A program made the translations under genes and the position numbers. The notes under the pieces were generated by a model that was not told the origin of the DNA, searched no databases, and was given only the letters and a program-made list of their open reading frames with translations. DNA of 64,000 bases from Pagrus major. Its lineage: Eukaryota > Chordata > Actinopteri > Spariformes > Sparidae. This document shows, one piece after another, positions 40,771-53,562 of the stretch. The DNA lies in NCBI RefSeq assembly GCF_040436345.1, contig NC_133216.1, positions 18,357,292 to 18,421,291 on the forward strand, given 5' to 3'. The first letter of the stretch is position 1; every line of letters starts with the position of its first letter.

Positions 40771-43370
40771 GATTGTTTGTGTTGTTTACGATCAGACTAC
40801 CATCTCTCGAGGTAAAATGAGGCTAGGAGCTAGCTGGTTAGCATGCTAACCTCAGTAGATATCCCTGCAACACAATAGATAGACGTAAAAACTGTTATTT
40901 CTTCAAATTCTGTTGGTAATTTTAGTTATTTTTTACGTTTTAGACCCTAATCTTTAAATAGAGTAGTTCTACAATGCGGTATTACTACTTCTATACGATG
41001 AAAAGTTGATAAATGATCTGTTAAATATCAGTTTTAAGAAAATAAATGTGATTTCGGAAAAAAGTATTGTATTTTTTCTTCTCAATGACAAAACACTTAA
41101 TGTTCATTTTTGGATCACAGTTGCACAAAGATTGGGAGAAAGGGTGGCGTTAGCTTACTAGTGATAAGATCACATAGTAATTACACTGATGGTTATCAAC
41201 TGTGGCTTTGCTGAAGTTTCCCTATCAGTGAATCTCCCTTCGTAATTCCCAAACGCTCTCTGTGAGCACACAAATGCACACAAGCCAATGGAGCGGGGGG
41301 GTACATTGTGAAAGAAGGGAGGTGGTGAGGGGCGTTGGAGGTGGTGGGGGGGTTAAAGAAAGGGGAGGAAAAGAGGAGCAGATGTTCCTCAGGTCCACAG
41401 ACCCCTCCTCCCCTCTCTTTAGTATGTCACTGGTAAAAGTAGCCTCTCATCTGAAGACGCCTGCGTGGGGCTGTGGAGGAATGACTTCACTTAATCAGGA
41501 GTGTTTCAATAGGCTGAGTGTGCAACAAACGAGGCTGCAATACAATTGTTTCACTGTTGACAGTGTTGCGATTGCTGTATAGATTAGCGAGCTCTCCTCA
41601 CACATCCCTCCCATTCTTCCTCTTAATGGAAATAGGCTGCGGTGTTTGTTCATCGGGAAATCTGTTAAATATGTCCCAGAAAAAACATACGACTTCATCA
41701 TTTCATACAAACACCTTGTTGGATTAGGGACCCTACAGCCAGCCGTCCTTGGCAACCCCGCAGTGCAATGTCACCTCTGTAAATCTCCTGTAACGTCAAA
41801 CAGATGTTGGATCAGCAAACGCCGTTCTAATGGCATGGCTAATTATTTCGCTGCAGGAGGATGACGTGACAAAGCGAGGGAATGCGTCCCACGACACATC
41901 ATTTTGCGTCTGGTTGATTAATCCCAAATCTATAGTTAAACCTTGTTGCAGTGAGTCTGTTGCCTGCTTCCTTCCTTTAATGCCTTCCTCTCATTCTCCC
42001 TGTTTCTTCTAAATAACCCCCAATCCTGCCCCTTCATCCCTCTCCTTACCCCCATCTCTTTCCTCCCTAACAAGCCCTCCTATCCCACCCATTCACCATC
42101 CTCTGTTATTTCCACCGCATGTGCGTGTGTGTGTGTGTGTGTGTGTGTATGGGGGTAGAGAGTCGCAGAGGGCGGGCCATTAGTTTGTTAGTTGGTTCTG
42201 CAGCTCATTGAGCTCATTGTGCTCACTGTGGCCCTCGAGCCCAGCTGGACTCAACAAGAAGCAAGAACTCTCTTTCAAATCTCTCTCCACCTTTCTCCTC
42301 CCTCCTCCCCTCCCCCTTTCCTCCAGAAGACTCCCCCCCCCCCTCCCTCGCTCTCCCTCCACTCTCAGTAATCCCCACCTCACCCAAAAGGGATTTGTTT
42401 ACAGAAGTAAACTCTACTCGCCAAGCAAACAGCTTGTTTATAGATAACACTTCTTTACTTAACCAAATTAGCGGAAGAGGCCTGCTTACCTCAACGCACT
42501 CGTGTTGTTGACGTCTTGCTAATGGCTTGTTGTTCGCAGCGGTGGTCCCCGTCTCAGGGTAACAAACAAACACAAACCTCTTAAGACGATGAACTAATTG
42601 GGGCAGTGTCTCACGTCTGGGTTAGCACCCAAGGGTCAGTCGCAGTATAATTAGGCCTTGTTCACACTTGGCATTAAATGAACTTTGGGTCATATGATCA
42701 GTTAAATACAGGAGAGAACGCGGCCAAAATACACACTGGGATCCTCAGAGCTGTTAGAGGTGGGGTGGAAAGTTGTCCACATACGTGAAGGTTTGTGGAC
42801 CAGTTCCATTTCTGGCCTGGGACCTTCGTTGCATGTCATTCCTCCCCTCTCGACCTTCATTTCTGGTAGGGGCCCAGACACACCAAACGGACATCAAAGA
42901 ATTAGTGGCAACCAAAGCCGACTGTTGCTTCGCCTCCCGTCACCTGTGTCTCGGCCAAAAAGCTGCACTTGAACACACCGCGGGGACTACAGCCAATGGC
43001 TAACTTCTGTGCCTGTGTTCATTACAAAAAAGCCAAACTGGAAGACTCAGGACTGTGGATATACAAACCTGACGAGGCAGATACTAGTTTCACACCACTC
43101 GAGCTAATAAAACCACTTCTGATCGAGAATATGTCTGATAAAACGTTACAAACTGCACTGACGTTTTTATCTTTTCTTGGATAAAACAGCAAAAGGCTCA
43201 AAAGGCTTTCACTATGTTTTTCCATTTCAGCCTCGAGTGTGTTGATTTTTTCGGTTCAGACGTGGTCAGACTCCTCATGATGAAATGAAATGTGATCGCG
43301 GAAGTTAAATCTGATAACAAAAGGTCACTTAAGATGAATACTGATGCCGGGAGAGGATCCCGGTGCGGGA

Positions 43371-43560
43371 GTCTGTAATCTGTCGTATATGTAAGCACAT
43401 CAGAGTTTTAACTCTTCAAGCTCACTACTCTGCATTAACTATTGCATCATGAGAGATCCTTATCTCCTGATTTTTTCTGTTCACTTTCATTTCTGTCCTG
43501 TAGCTGTTTTTATAAGAAAAACTGAGAGGAAATCTATCAGACAAAGTAAAGATGGACTGA
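43371..43560 (+). repeat. 190-bp duplicated block, copy 1
   Basis: From GTCTGTAATCTGTCGTATAT to ACAAAGTAAAGATGGACTGA this matches 46664-46857 with only a few substitutions and one small indel. It lies 2.2 kb upstream of the second CCCH gene and has no poly(A). Confidence 0.9.
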
Positions 43561-43872
43561 GAGGATCTCAACGCAATCTGGTACATCCGGACGACACTGC
43601 ATCTAAACATTACATTATTAAATGAAGAGCTGGTTTCACTGGCAGACAGAAGAAATGAATGACCAAGACAGCTGAGCAGATAGAAACCACTGAGAGGGAG
43701 AGAGCAGAGAAGAGAGATGCAACGAAGAACCAACTCAGCCTCATATACACATCACACAAGTCAAAGCACAGCTGGCCGAGGCAACCTCCAGGCTGTGTGG
43801 AGTGGACCTGTGCCATTACATCATCAGTGCTGGGGTAAGGGGGAGACCCTCTGTCAAACACACACAAGCATG

Positions 43873-43907
<35 letters not shown>

Positions 43908-45661
43908 TTAATGGTGACCACTTGGCCGGACCGAGACAAAGCTTGTCGGGAGGCTTTGTTCTCAGCTGAACTCATCTTTCTAAAGCCGCTCAGAGCCAAG
44001 GAGCTGGTTTCCAGAACTTTCTGACGTTTTCTTGGAGTTTCAAAACTTCGTTATGTACACCCAACTTCTTTCAAGTTGTAACATCTCATCTAACTTACTT
44101 ATCAGATAGAAAAATAACTAATTTGCAGACGTACTTTGAAGGGAAAAAAAGGTGTAAACTGTCATCTTTAAGTGAAGCTGCTTGTTGCTTTTATTCTAAG
44201 CAGACATGTTTATCCTCTCCTCCTCCACATGTGGTATTCAAATCTCTTTATCCGGCCACTAGAAGCACTGAACTGTACAGAAGAAATTGAAAGCTGTTTT
44301 ATTTCCCTGCAGTTGCAGCCAGCTGTTTACCAAGTCGTCAGGCTGCTGGGCGTGCTGTCACAATCCTCTTTACAATCCCAGAGGTGTGACAACGTCACTC
44401 AGACCTGTGCTCTTTAAATTCTATCTTTGTGAGCACCAAATGCCTTAACGGTGACGGTCCGAGGGTGAGACCTTTATTGTTGGTCCCTATTTTCGTGCGA
44501 TCAGTCTAAGACTTCAGTTTAAGGACATGTGAAGACAGAGGGACAACCCTGTGTGTGTTTGTGTGAGAGGGACTGTCAGATATTCTCATGGCGCTGCTCT
44601 GCGGTGGAACTTTTCACACTTCTACCTTTGAAATCAAAGACTTCGCTCCTCCTCGTCTGTCTCACAGGGCTCGTCTGTCTCCATGCTGTCTTTTCATCCC
44701 ATGTGTCACTCCTCCTGTTCTCTGTCTGCGCTCCTTTTTTGTCCTTTTCTGTTTGTGTTTGTCTGCTCCCTGTTTCTTGAGGGAGTTTTATGACCATATG
44801 AAACAGCAGATGTCATCACAAGATATCAGGGTCATGGTCTTAAAGTGCAAACTGCATTAGGTCTAATTGTTCTGATTGCAGTGGATGATATTATTTCAGC
44901 TCTATACACATCAAAATCAGAGAAGACTAATACAAAGAAATACTTGCATTAGCTTAGCCAATGTGCTGAAAAAGTTGTAAGTACAAGATGAAAAAAAAAG
45001 CCAACTATTACAATAATCAGTTAATCATTTCAGTAACTTTTCAAGCAAAATGTCAACATATGCTGGTTCCAGCCTCGTAAATGTAAGGATTTGCTACTTT
45101 TCTTTATTCTTTGACTTTCTGTTGGACAAAAAGATGTCCCTTTGGAAATTGTGATAAGCATTTTTAACAATTTTTTTTTACATTTATAGACTTAATTAAA
45201 AGATTATTGTGAAAATAATTGTCAGATTAATGAGTAATGAAAATACTCATTAGCTGCAGTCATAGCAAGGACCGAATAACTTATTATAAACAGGTTTTAT
45301 GGTAATTAATTTCATATATATCGTCTCAAACCTGTATTTTAGATGTTGTGTCATTCAAGCTAACTTTTAAGCACTCTAAACACATGATTTCTACCACGAT
45401 CTACCATCTTCCTTTAACTTTTAAGGGAGTTAAACACTACTTTCTATTGAGTTGGGTACCCTCCTGTGGATTTGGGTCTAGTAATGTCTGGAGAGAACCT
45501 GAAAACAACTTGTGTCTGACTCACAGAGACGTGGGAGTGGCCAGCGGCAGTGTTAGGTTTTAAATCCACACGTGGTCTGGCTCTGCGGCTTGTTTAGCAC
45601 CGCACTCAAAACTAGAAACTTCTGACCGACTCATGCCAGCGAGTTGCCCACGTCTATCACT

Positions 45662-45670
45662 GCGGGGGCG
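45662..45670 (+). promoter_or_regulatory. EGR1/SP1-type GC box just upstream of the second CCCH gene
   Basis: GCGGGGGCG matches the EGR consensus and lies 45 bp before the ATG. No TATA box is visible in the preceding 200 bp, in contrast to the upstream zfp36-like gene. The first intron begins with an unusually GCTAGC-rich stretch (about 45836-45895). Function is inferred from the motif. Confidence 0.4.
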
Positions 45671-45714
45671 GACGTGATCGGACGAAGCTTTTGATAACAC
45701 GGCCAAGAAGAAAA

Positions 45715-48700
45715 ATGCCTTCTTACCCCCTCAGCCAGTTCACGGACCTGGAGGAGATGATGTGCAAGGTAAACGGAAAAGCGCAAAGAAAGCGGAGCAG
45801 GAAAAAAAAAAAGTTGGCTAGGTCAGGAGGGTGATGTTAGCCAGCTAGCTCGCTAGCTAGCTGCTCTGCTAACTTTCTGGCTAACTTTGCTCGCTTCATC
45901 TTTTTTCCAAGTGTGTGTTAGCGGATGCTGTCGCTGTCCCGTTTGAGCAGTTTGGTGGTAAACGGGGGCTTTGTCGAGCTTTTATCTGTTTTGTATGATG
46001 AGTAAGTTTGCCTGGACCTGAAGCTAACAAGTTAACAGTGAAGTTGACACAAAGTTGGAAGCGTTGTAGGGGTCACGATTCATCGCGACGGGTGGCCATT
46101 AAACTTCTTCTAACCAGCTAACTTGGTGATTTAGTCGCAATTAAAGTTGGGTAACATGGTAAATACAGCTTTCGCATATACGTTTATACTCTCACTGGCT
46201 TTTATTAACGAGAAACGACGCCAACAAGTCGAGTCAAAACACCACCGCAACTTCAGCAAAACTGAGCTAACTAGCTAACTTATGTGCTTAAATTAGCTCA
46301 TTAAAAGTTGCCAGCTAAACGTGTGTGAACGGTGTGTTGTTAACGTGGAAAAGTGTTTAAAGTACACGTTAAAGCTATACTTTTTACTGTAACTTACTGC
46401 ACGATCTGCATAGCACCGCTGTATCCTGCCCCTAGCTTACTTTCATCACAGTAGTAGATGCAGCTGTGTGTGGGATGCCAGGTTACACCTCTGTAGTCTT
46501 GTTGCTGTGGGTTTTTAACAGGTAGGAAAGTTTGCTGCTCTGTTGTGACTTGAAATGTCAAGTGGCCTCCTGTTGTGAATCCACCCAGCAAGTCTCAAAG
46601 TGCACATTTTCAAATGGCAGCAATGTAAATATTGTTTTTTTTTAATTTATCATGCTGTGGTCAGTCTGTAATCTGTCGTATATGTAAGCAGATCAGAGTT
46701 TTAACTGAGTCTTCGAGCTCACTACTCTGCATTAACTATTGCATCATGAGAGATCCTTATCTCCTGAGTTTTTATGTTCACTTTCATTTCTGTCCTGTAG
46801 CTGTTTTTATAAGAAAAACTGAGAGGAAATCTATCAGACAAAGTAAAGATGGACTGATTGTAAAAAAAAAAAAAAAAAAAAAACACCTAGAAGAGGATGA
46901 CTCAGACAGTTGCTGACTGAAGTACTGCAGAGCCGAACAAAAACATACATCTGCAGGGTTTGACAGAAGTTTTAAAAAAGTCTGTTTTAATTTATTCTTG
47001 TATGCAGTGTTGTATAAAGTACCCAAGAGTCATACTTCAGTCAAAGTAAAGATATCATGTTAAAATACCATTTTGGTCAAAGTAAAAGTCACTCATACAA
47101 ATAGTACTTGAGTAAAAGTCATACAGGAGCAAAAGTAGTTTTCTAGCAAAAACTGAACATAACTGTCAAAAGTAAAACTAAATTATATATACTGTATACT
47201 TTGGGTTTATCAATTTGCGGCCGGGCCAATTATCAGAGCAGATATTGACATTTTTCTGATTATTGGAATCAGTGTTTTTTGTTTTGTAAGTTGATTTAAT
47301 TTCGTTAAAAATGCAGAATGTAATCTGAAAAGTAACTAGTAATGAAGTTGTTAATGTAGTCAGTAAAAAGTACAATATTTGCCTTTAAAGTGCAGTAGTG
47401 TAGTGTAAAACAAAGAACCAGGACTTGAAAGATATTATTATTATTATTATTATTATCAGTCATTACTTGATTTGAGTTGTAAAGTGCATGGCCTTATGTT
47501 GTGTTCCTGTCTGTTCTTTCTACAGCAGTTACTGAATCTGGATTTGAGGGAGCAGAGCAGACCGCCACCACCCCTCAGCTTGGCCATGAGAACACCAGGT
47601 TACATCGGTCAGCCACGTAGCAACACGTCGTTCTCCCTCTCGTCTCTCTCCTGCCTCCCTGCTGATCCTTCAGACAGTGTATTCCAGACCTCCAGCCAAT
47701 GGGGGCAGCAGCCAGAAAGCCCTCTGCCCTCTCAGCTCGCCAATTCCACCCAATGGGGCAAGGCGGGCTTCCTGGCCCAGCGCTCCATCAGCATGGTAGA
47801 GACCAGCAGCGCCACAGCAGCAAGTCTAGGCTGGCCCGGTGCTGACATGAAGCACTCCCCATGTGACATCAGCCCCACTGCACTGACCAGCAGCTCCTCC
47901 TCGTCCACCTCGTCTGTTTCCTCTTCCTCGTCACGTTATAAGACTGAACTGTGTCGATCTTTCACCGAGAGCGGCTTGTGCAAGTATGGAGGGAAGTGTC
48001 AGTTTGCTCACGGGTTAGACGAGCTGCGGGATCTTAGCAGGCATCCGAAGTACAAAACCGAGCCGTGTCGCACGTTTCACACCATCGGCTTCTGCCCATA
48101 CGGTATGCGCTGCCACTTTGTCCATAACAATGAGGAGGAAAAGAAACACTCCTTCTCTCGCTCCTCCTCGTCCTCTTCCTCCTCCTCAAGCATTACCCAG
48201 CAGCCACCTTCCTCCTCTCGCCTGCACAGACCTCCTCTTGTCAGACAGAGCTTCAGCTTCGCCGGGTTTCCCTCTGCTCCCCAGCAGCCCCTTCAGCCTG
48301 CCCTTACTGCTCATCCTCCTCCTGCCACTGCGTCTTTCACGTGTGCTCCATCAGCTTCTCCTCCTTCCTGTGCCGACATTACCGACCTACTGTCTCATGC
48401 CTTCCTGGAGATGGACTCTGCCTTCGAGGCCTCCCCTGCCCACCAGTACCAGCCCCCCATGGGCCAGGCCGCTACAGCAGATACCCGCTCTCCATTCCTG
48501 CCCTCCCCAGACTCCGGCTGTTCTCCATGTGGGCCATCTCCGAACGCCTCCCCTTCTCTGAGACAGAGTCCCAGTGCCATCGGAGTCTTCCCAGGACCAT
48601 TGGGTGCAAGATCCCTGTCTTACACCTCTCTGTCAGATCAGGATCAGGATGGAAGCAGCTCTGCTAGCTCGCTCAGTGGCTCTGAATCCTGCGGAGGACT

Positions 48701-48779
48701 CAACGACGCCAACGGCAGACGTCTGGCAGTATTCAGTCAGCTCTCCGTTCCTGAGGATGCTACTGGGTTCTGCCTTTAG
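45715..48779 (+). CDS. Second tandem CCCH ZFP36-family protein (ZFP36L1/L2-like), two coding exons
   Basis: Exons are 45715-45768 (MPSYPLSQFTDLEEMMCK) and 47526-48779, giving 435 aa. The intron is 1757 nt with an AAG|GTAAAC donor and a CTACAG|CAG acceptor, in phase 0. An exon 1 ending in hydrophobic residues then CK matches the ZFP36L1/L2 pattern. Tandem CCCH fingers span residues 156 to about 220, both C-x8-C-x5-C-x3-H; the second reads [20 protein letters not shown], almost the L1/L2 sequence. Phospho-switch-like sites are RSIS (104-107) and VRQSFSFAGFPS (257 onward). Serine-rich runs flank the fingers on both sides. The C-terminus has RRLAVFSQLSVPE, the CNOT1-binding type motif, then an unusual extra ATGFCL. 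Like its neighbour 28 kb upstream on the same strand, it should bind AU-rich mRNAs and promote deadenylation. Which family branch it belongs to (TTP duplicate, L1/L2-like or a fish-specific member) cannot be settled without a tree. Confidence 0.92.
46664..46883 (+). repeat. 190-bp duplicated block, copy 2, with poly(A) tail, inside the CCCH gene intron
   Basis: Near-identical to 43371-43560, followed four bases later by an A-run at 46862-46883. The tail suggests retroposition; the flanks were not resolved. Confidence 0.85.
47005..47410 (+). repeat. Interspersed repeat in the intron of the second CCCH gene
   Basis: CAGTGTTGTATAAAGTACCC, AGTACTTGAGTAAAAGTC and AAAAAGTACAATATTTGCCT form the known fish 'AAAGTAC' repeat style. 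It is followed by an (ATT)n run at about 47433-47456. Confidence 0.6.
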
Positions 48780-50499
48780 ACTGGAACACGGACATACACA
48801 TTCGACATGCAGACCCTGAATACTCTTGTCGAGACTCAATATATGCTGCACACACAATGCTCACCCACACACATGACCCTTATACATGCACACCTACTAC
48901 ACATAGCTACTGGACTGAGACCTCACACGTTCTTTGCACCTGTGTGGCGTCAAAGGAAACAAAGACTTTGCGATTGACTGTTAACGCTCAGAGAGATTGG
49001 CCTGTTAGATTCATGTGGTTAAAATGTCACTGGCATATATGCGTAAGGGAAGCCACAGTGATACTGAAACTAAAATGTGTGTTGCCACCAAAACAGAGTA
49101 CATATCAAGAGAGAAGTTTAATAGCGTTGGAAGTTATTGATGCTTTATCACAACTGTACGTTGAGATGGCAAAGATAATGTAATCAGTGTGATTGGCCGA
49201 TGAGTGCCGCCTGTTGTTGAGTCCAACCACACCATTTATATAACATCATCTTGTGAGTGATCTAAAGAATGTGACAAAGCCAAAGACATCTGTTTGTAGC
49301 TCAGACGTACGTTTTGATTAGTGGCACAAACACGCAATGTGACCTTTTTGTTTATGAATTGTTGTTTTGCCACTAACTGTCCACAGTATTGTGTTTATAA
49401 GCTGGTGAAGTAGTTTTCTTTCCCTCACAACTGTACAGTCTTGAGGTCATGTTTAGATCACTGGCCTCGTACCTGAATGTTTTAAACAACTGAAGTGCCT
49501 GTAGCGTTATTGAACAGGCCGTGTTACCTTGTTGAAGCTGGTTTGCTAGGAGAGATGTGACGAGGGGTGAGAGTCTGTTTTTGTTTTTTGTTTTTTTAAT
49601 CAAGCAAGTTAGTGTGAGTTCTCTGTTCTTTGTCTCTTGTGCCAAATGACCAAATGTATAATCTTCGACCCTCAGATTGAACCGAACAACAAAGCCCAAG
49701 TGTGCCTGATCAGACTTGTACAAATCTGATGTCCATGACATATCTCTAATTTATTTGTTGGCACAAACAGTTAGCATTGCAGAGAAGAGATAAAGATGGA
49801 CCAAAAACGCCCTCAATGAGATGCCGCCACGCTCTTCTGCATCTTGTTTTGTTAAACTGATTTCATTTGGACATAGCTTGAGTTACAAGTCACCCTATTA
49901 CGTCATGTTTACCTCTTGCATGTTACCTAAAAAGAACCTCGTGGTGCCGATCTGTATTTTAGATGATCTTAAACATTCCCAGGAGTGGTTTTTTCCCCCC
50001 TCCCTCATCGACAGGCAGCACCAACGTTACATTTTTGATAAATATTAATGTTTCCGTGCCTCTCACCCCACTCACCATATTTCATATCTCCTTCTCATTC
50101 AGTATTGATTCCTGTTACAGTTTTGTCCTGTTACGAATGTGTAGCGTCCTGGTCTCACACGTGTGAACTGTGCGCCCAGGCCTGTTGCCTTACTGAGCTA
50201 GATCCAGCGTTCTGTAGGGTAAGGGTATGTATGCTTAGTGTTATAGACGTTTTACTGGGCTGTTTTGTGTGTTTATGATGTAGTCGGTTAGGAGAACAGA
50301 CACCATGCTGTTACTGGTCTATTTAAAATTGCCTTTTCATCAACATGTTTGAGGCCTGTTTAGTGTTAAAGGTGATAATCTTTAGTAAATTAATTTCTTT
50401 AATTTATTTTAACGTATTTATAGAGGACTGAGTTGTTAATGCTTGTATCAAGTTTAATATATTTGTTTTTCTTTTTGCTTTTTTTGTACTGGAAATAAA
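48780..50499 (+). promoter_or_regulatory. 3'UTR of the second CCCH gene with AU-rich element and poly(A) signal
   Basis: About 1.7 kb of noncoding sequence follows the stop, to AATAAA at 50494-50499 with a T-rich downstream element. UAUUUAU occurs at 50415-50421, and several AUUUA pentamers occur around 49750 and 50400. This suggests ARE-mediated control by its own protein or its paralogue. The exact 3' end is inferred. Confidence 0.6.
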
Positions 50500-51656
50500 G
50501 TTGTTTTTTTTTTTACTGACTGTCTTTACTTTCAGCTTGTTTTTCTTGTATCACCTTCAGGGTTTCACTTAATCCTCCCCAGGTAACCAAAACCTATTGT
50601 TGAGGTGCTGATGCAACACAGGTTACGGGACTCGTGCGCATTTCCTTGAACTTTATGCGTAGTTGTATGTATGCATTATGCTGTCTGTAGTATATTTGCA
50701 ACAAAGCTGACACATTAGTGACGTTTTCGATGCAAGGTGCAGGAAGGGAGGAAGCAAGCAGGAAACCAGTGAACTGTCATTATGGTTTGCATTGTAGATC
50801 ACTATCCCCCAAAGGGCCTGCACTGTTGTGGTTAACTTGATCTACACACCATGTCAAAAGTGTTGATGAGTTATGAATTTACTGTGAAGTTGATCATCTC
50901 AAAGTGAGTGATGATGAGATGATGTCTTCCTGGAAAGCAACAAAGCAGCTGGGGAGACAGATTAATTTCAAACACTCACACTCACCATTACTGGGTGAAG
51001 ACTTGAATTTTCTGAAGATAAACCTGAACCTACAGACATGATGGATAATTGTACACATAATTGCTACAGAGGATACAATCAATAATGGAACATCTAATAA
51101 TTATAATATGTTTTATTTGTCTAGTGCTTTACATGATACTCAAAGACACGTATGGTTTAGTTTATCTGAAAACTTGAAAAATCACTGCTACACCGGGAAG
51201 AGATTGATAAGAATACAATGCTTTATAAAAATACAGTAAATAAAGCTTATAGCTAAAGAATACCTTTAGCATGAATGCACATCATTTAGTTTAAGAGTAT
51301 TTAGAGACTGGAACTTCTATTTCCATCCACAAGTGGCACCATACAAGAGTGAAACACAAACACAACCTTCATATTTCCTGGTGAAATTGCACCTGGGGAG
51401 CAGGAAATGAATCAGACTGACAATGAGCTGCAGCTTCTGCTTGAAGAATGTGCTTACAGACCAGTGTTGCTGTTTGTTTCTCAATCCTGGACCTTTCTTT
51501 CTTTATAACTGGAAGGAACTCAGCAGGTTTTTTCTCTGATTGGACCAAAATAAAAAAAGAGTAAACTATAAAGTATTAATAAAATGTAAATAATCATTTA
51601 AGCAGCTATTCTGTCATTCTGTTACAGCCAGTCTGCTGTAGGATAGCAAGACACTG

Positions 51657-51684
51657 GTGTGTGTGTGTGTGTGTGTGTGTGTGT
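51657..51684. repeat. (GT)14 microsatellite
   Basis: Uninterrupted GT run downstream of the second CCCH gene. Confidence 0.95.
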
Positions 51685-53184
51685 AGTCATGCCATTGAGA
51701 TTTCATGTGGAGATAAGAAGTCTTTTGTTTGGGGTTTAATCTGACCAATCCTAGGCTCCCACCCATTTCCCTTATCCCTCACTGCCTCCACTGAATCCAT
51801 CCTTCCTCCCTCACTTTGTTCCTCTTCTTTCCTTCAATTAACATCCCCTCACCTCTGCGCTTTCTACACTCTGCCCAGCAGCTGTGCAGTAGTTTAATTT
51901 GCTATAACTGGGGTGAGGGAACAGGCGCTTGACACAACTTAATGAGACTATATTTGGTGCCACATTTGGGGAAGTACACTCATAATACATTTGAAAGTGA
52001 AATTAGGAAAATTAAAACAAAATTGTGGCCCAGACTACCTTAATTACAGTGATTTAGAGAGGACTAATAAAGCATCATTACTTTATGAAAAGTAATGACG
52101 ATGGTAAGAAGTTTTTTTCCCCCCACCATTCAGGATGTCCAACAAAAAAGGGGCTACATATGCATGCTCATGGTTGACCCTCCAGGAATCTCTCTTTCAT
52201 GCGCGCACACACAAGAGCTATTATCTTGTCACTGTTAACATGAGATGGGCTGGCTGTCTGGGAGTGATTAGTGGCCGCGAAGGGGTTAAAGGCATGTGCG
52301 TGCTCGTATGGTTCCTCACTGTGTGTGTGTGTGTGCTGTATTGTATCAGATAGACATTCTCCCACACTCTTGCCCTGTGGGACATAGTAAAGGCAGGCAG
52401 ATGGCTGTATTCAGGTCCACCACGGGTCAACATATGGCCCCAAGAGACAAAGTTTGTGTGTGTGTGTGAGAGAGAGACTAAGACAGAGAATCCCTCTCTT
52501 ACTATGCATGAGTGGAGGAAGCTGAATGAGTGGGCAGGGAGGGAAAAAAGGTAATGGTGGGGGCAGAAAAGAAGTTGTGAAAAAGAAGCTGTGACATAAA
52601 GAACAGTGGGACAATCTGAGAGGATGAAAGTGGGCAGCATCCTGTGAGATCATACAGGTTGTTAAATACAGCAACTCGCTCGTCTGCAGTTTTGTTAGAG
52701 GAAATTAAGACGGGGCCTTTTGAGGCAGTGAGACTTCATCATGCTTTAGCAAGTTTAGTACACAACACCTCACTTCATTCATAAAACACCCAAGTAGATG
52801 AAATTAAGAAAAGAGTGGTCACTGTTGTTCAAATATTAAAGCTCGGTCGAGGCTTTCACATTGAACGGCTGGTCTTGTTTACCGACGCTACACAACAGGT
52901 TGTAGGGCTACATAGTACATCAGAAGCTAGCACACGAGCTACTGCTAGTTAACTGAGCTAATCGCTACTATATGAAGTAATTATAAGGAACCAGCTACAG
53001 CGTACTTCATTGATATCGTCCTTCCGTTAAGCATCCAGGTGGCATCAAATATTGATTCTTACAGAGTACGAACAGTTATACCTGCTTTGTTTGGACCCGT
53101 TTATGTTATAAAGTTACACAGATTGATCCGTTTATTCCTTCATATGCATCGTTTTGGATTCAAATTTAGTAATTAGTGTTTATT

Positions 53185-53562
53185 TTAAAGGTGCAATGTG
53201 TACTTTTGGGGAAGACATTTTTAATCTAAGAGAAACATCTTCATTGACTGAACTTTTATGCCTGAACAAACTAAATATACAAACCTGTCTTTGTTTTCAT
53301 GACTGAATAAACTAAATAAACAAACTGACCTTAAAGCACAACAGTTTCATACTGTTTTACTTTGTTTATATGTGGCGGACCCTGCCACCTTTCTAGCTTC
53401 AAACAGTGTTCTGGGGACCTTATTTTCCTCTGAGAACAGCTTGTTTATTCAGTTATGGAAAAAATAAACATTTCTGAGTTTGTATTATTACCTCATTAAT
53501 ATTGTAAATGTTACAATTCTGAGGTTGAATTTCTTCTCCAAAACTACATAGTGCCCCTTTAA
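53185..53562 (-). mobile_element. MITE family A, copy 2 (inverted orientation)
   Basis: The reverse complement matches copy 1, including the ATGTGGCGGACCCTGCCACC core, the AACAGTGTTCTGGGGACCTT segment and both TTAAAG ends. A partial internal duplication (ACTGAACTTTTATGCCTGAA / ACTGAATAAACTAAATAAAC) makes it longer. Confidence 0.8.

Noticed and set aside
44529-44860. Two overlapping plus-strand frames upstream of the second CCCH gene
   Set aside because: C/T-rich sequence open in two frames at once, no splice context or motif; probably chance.
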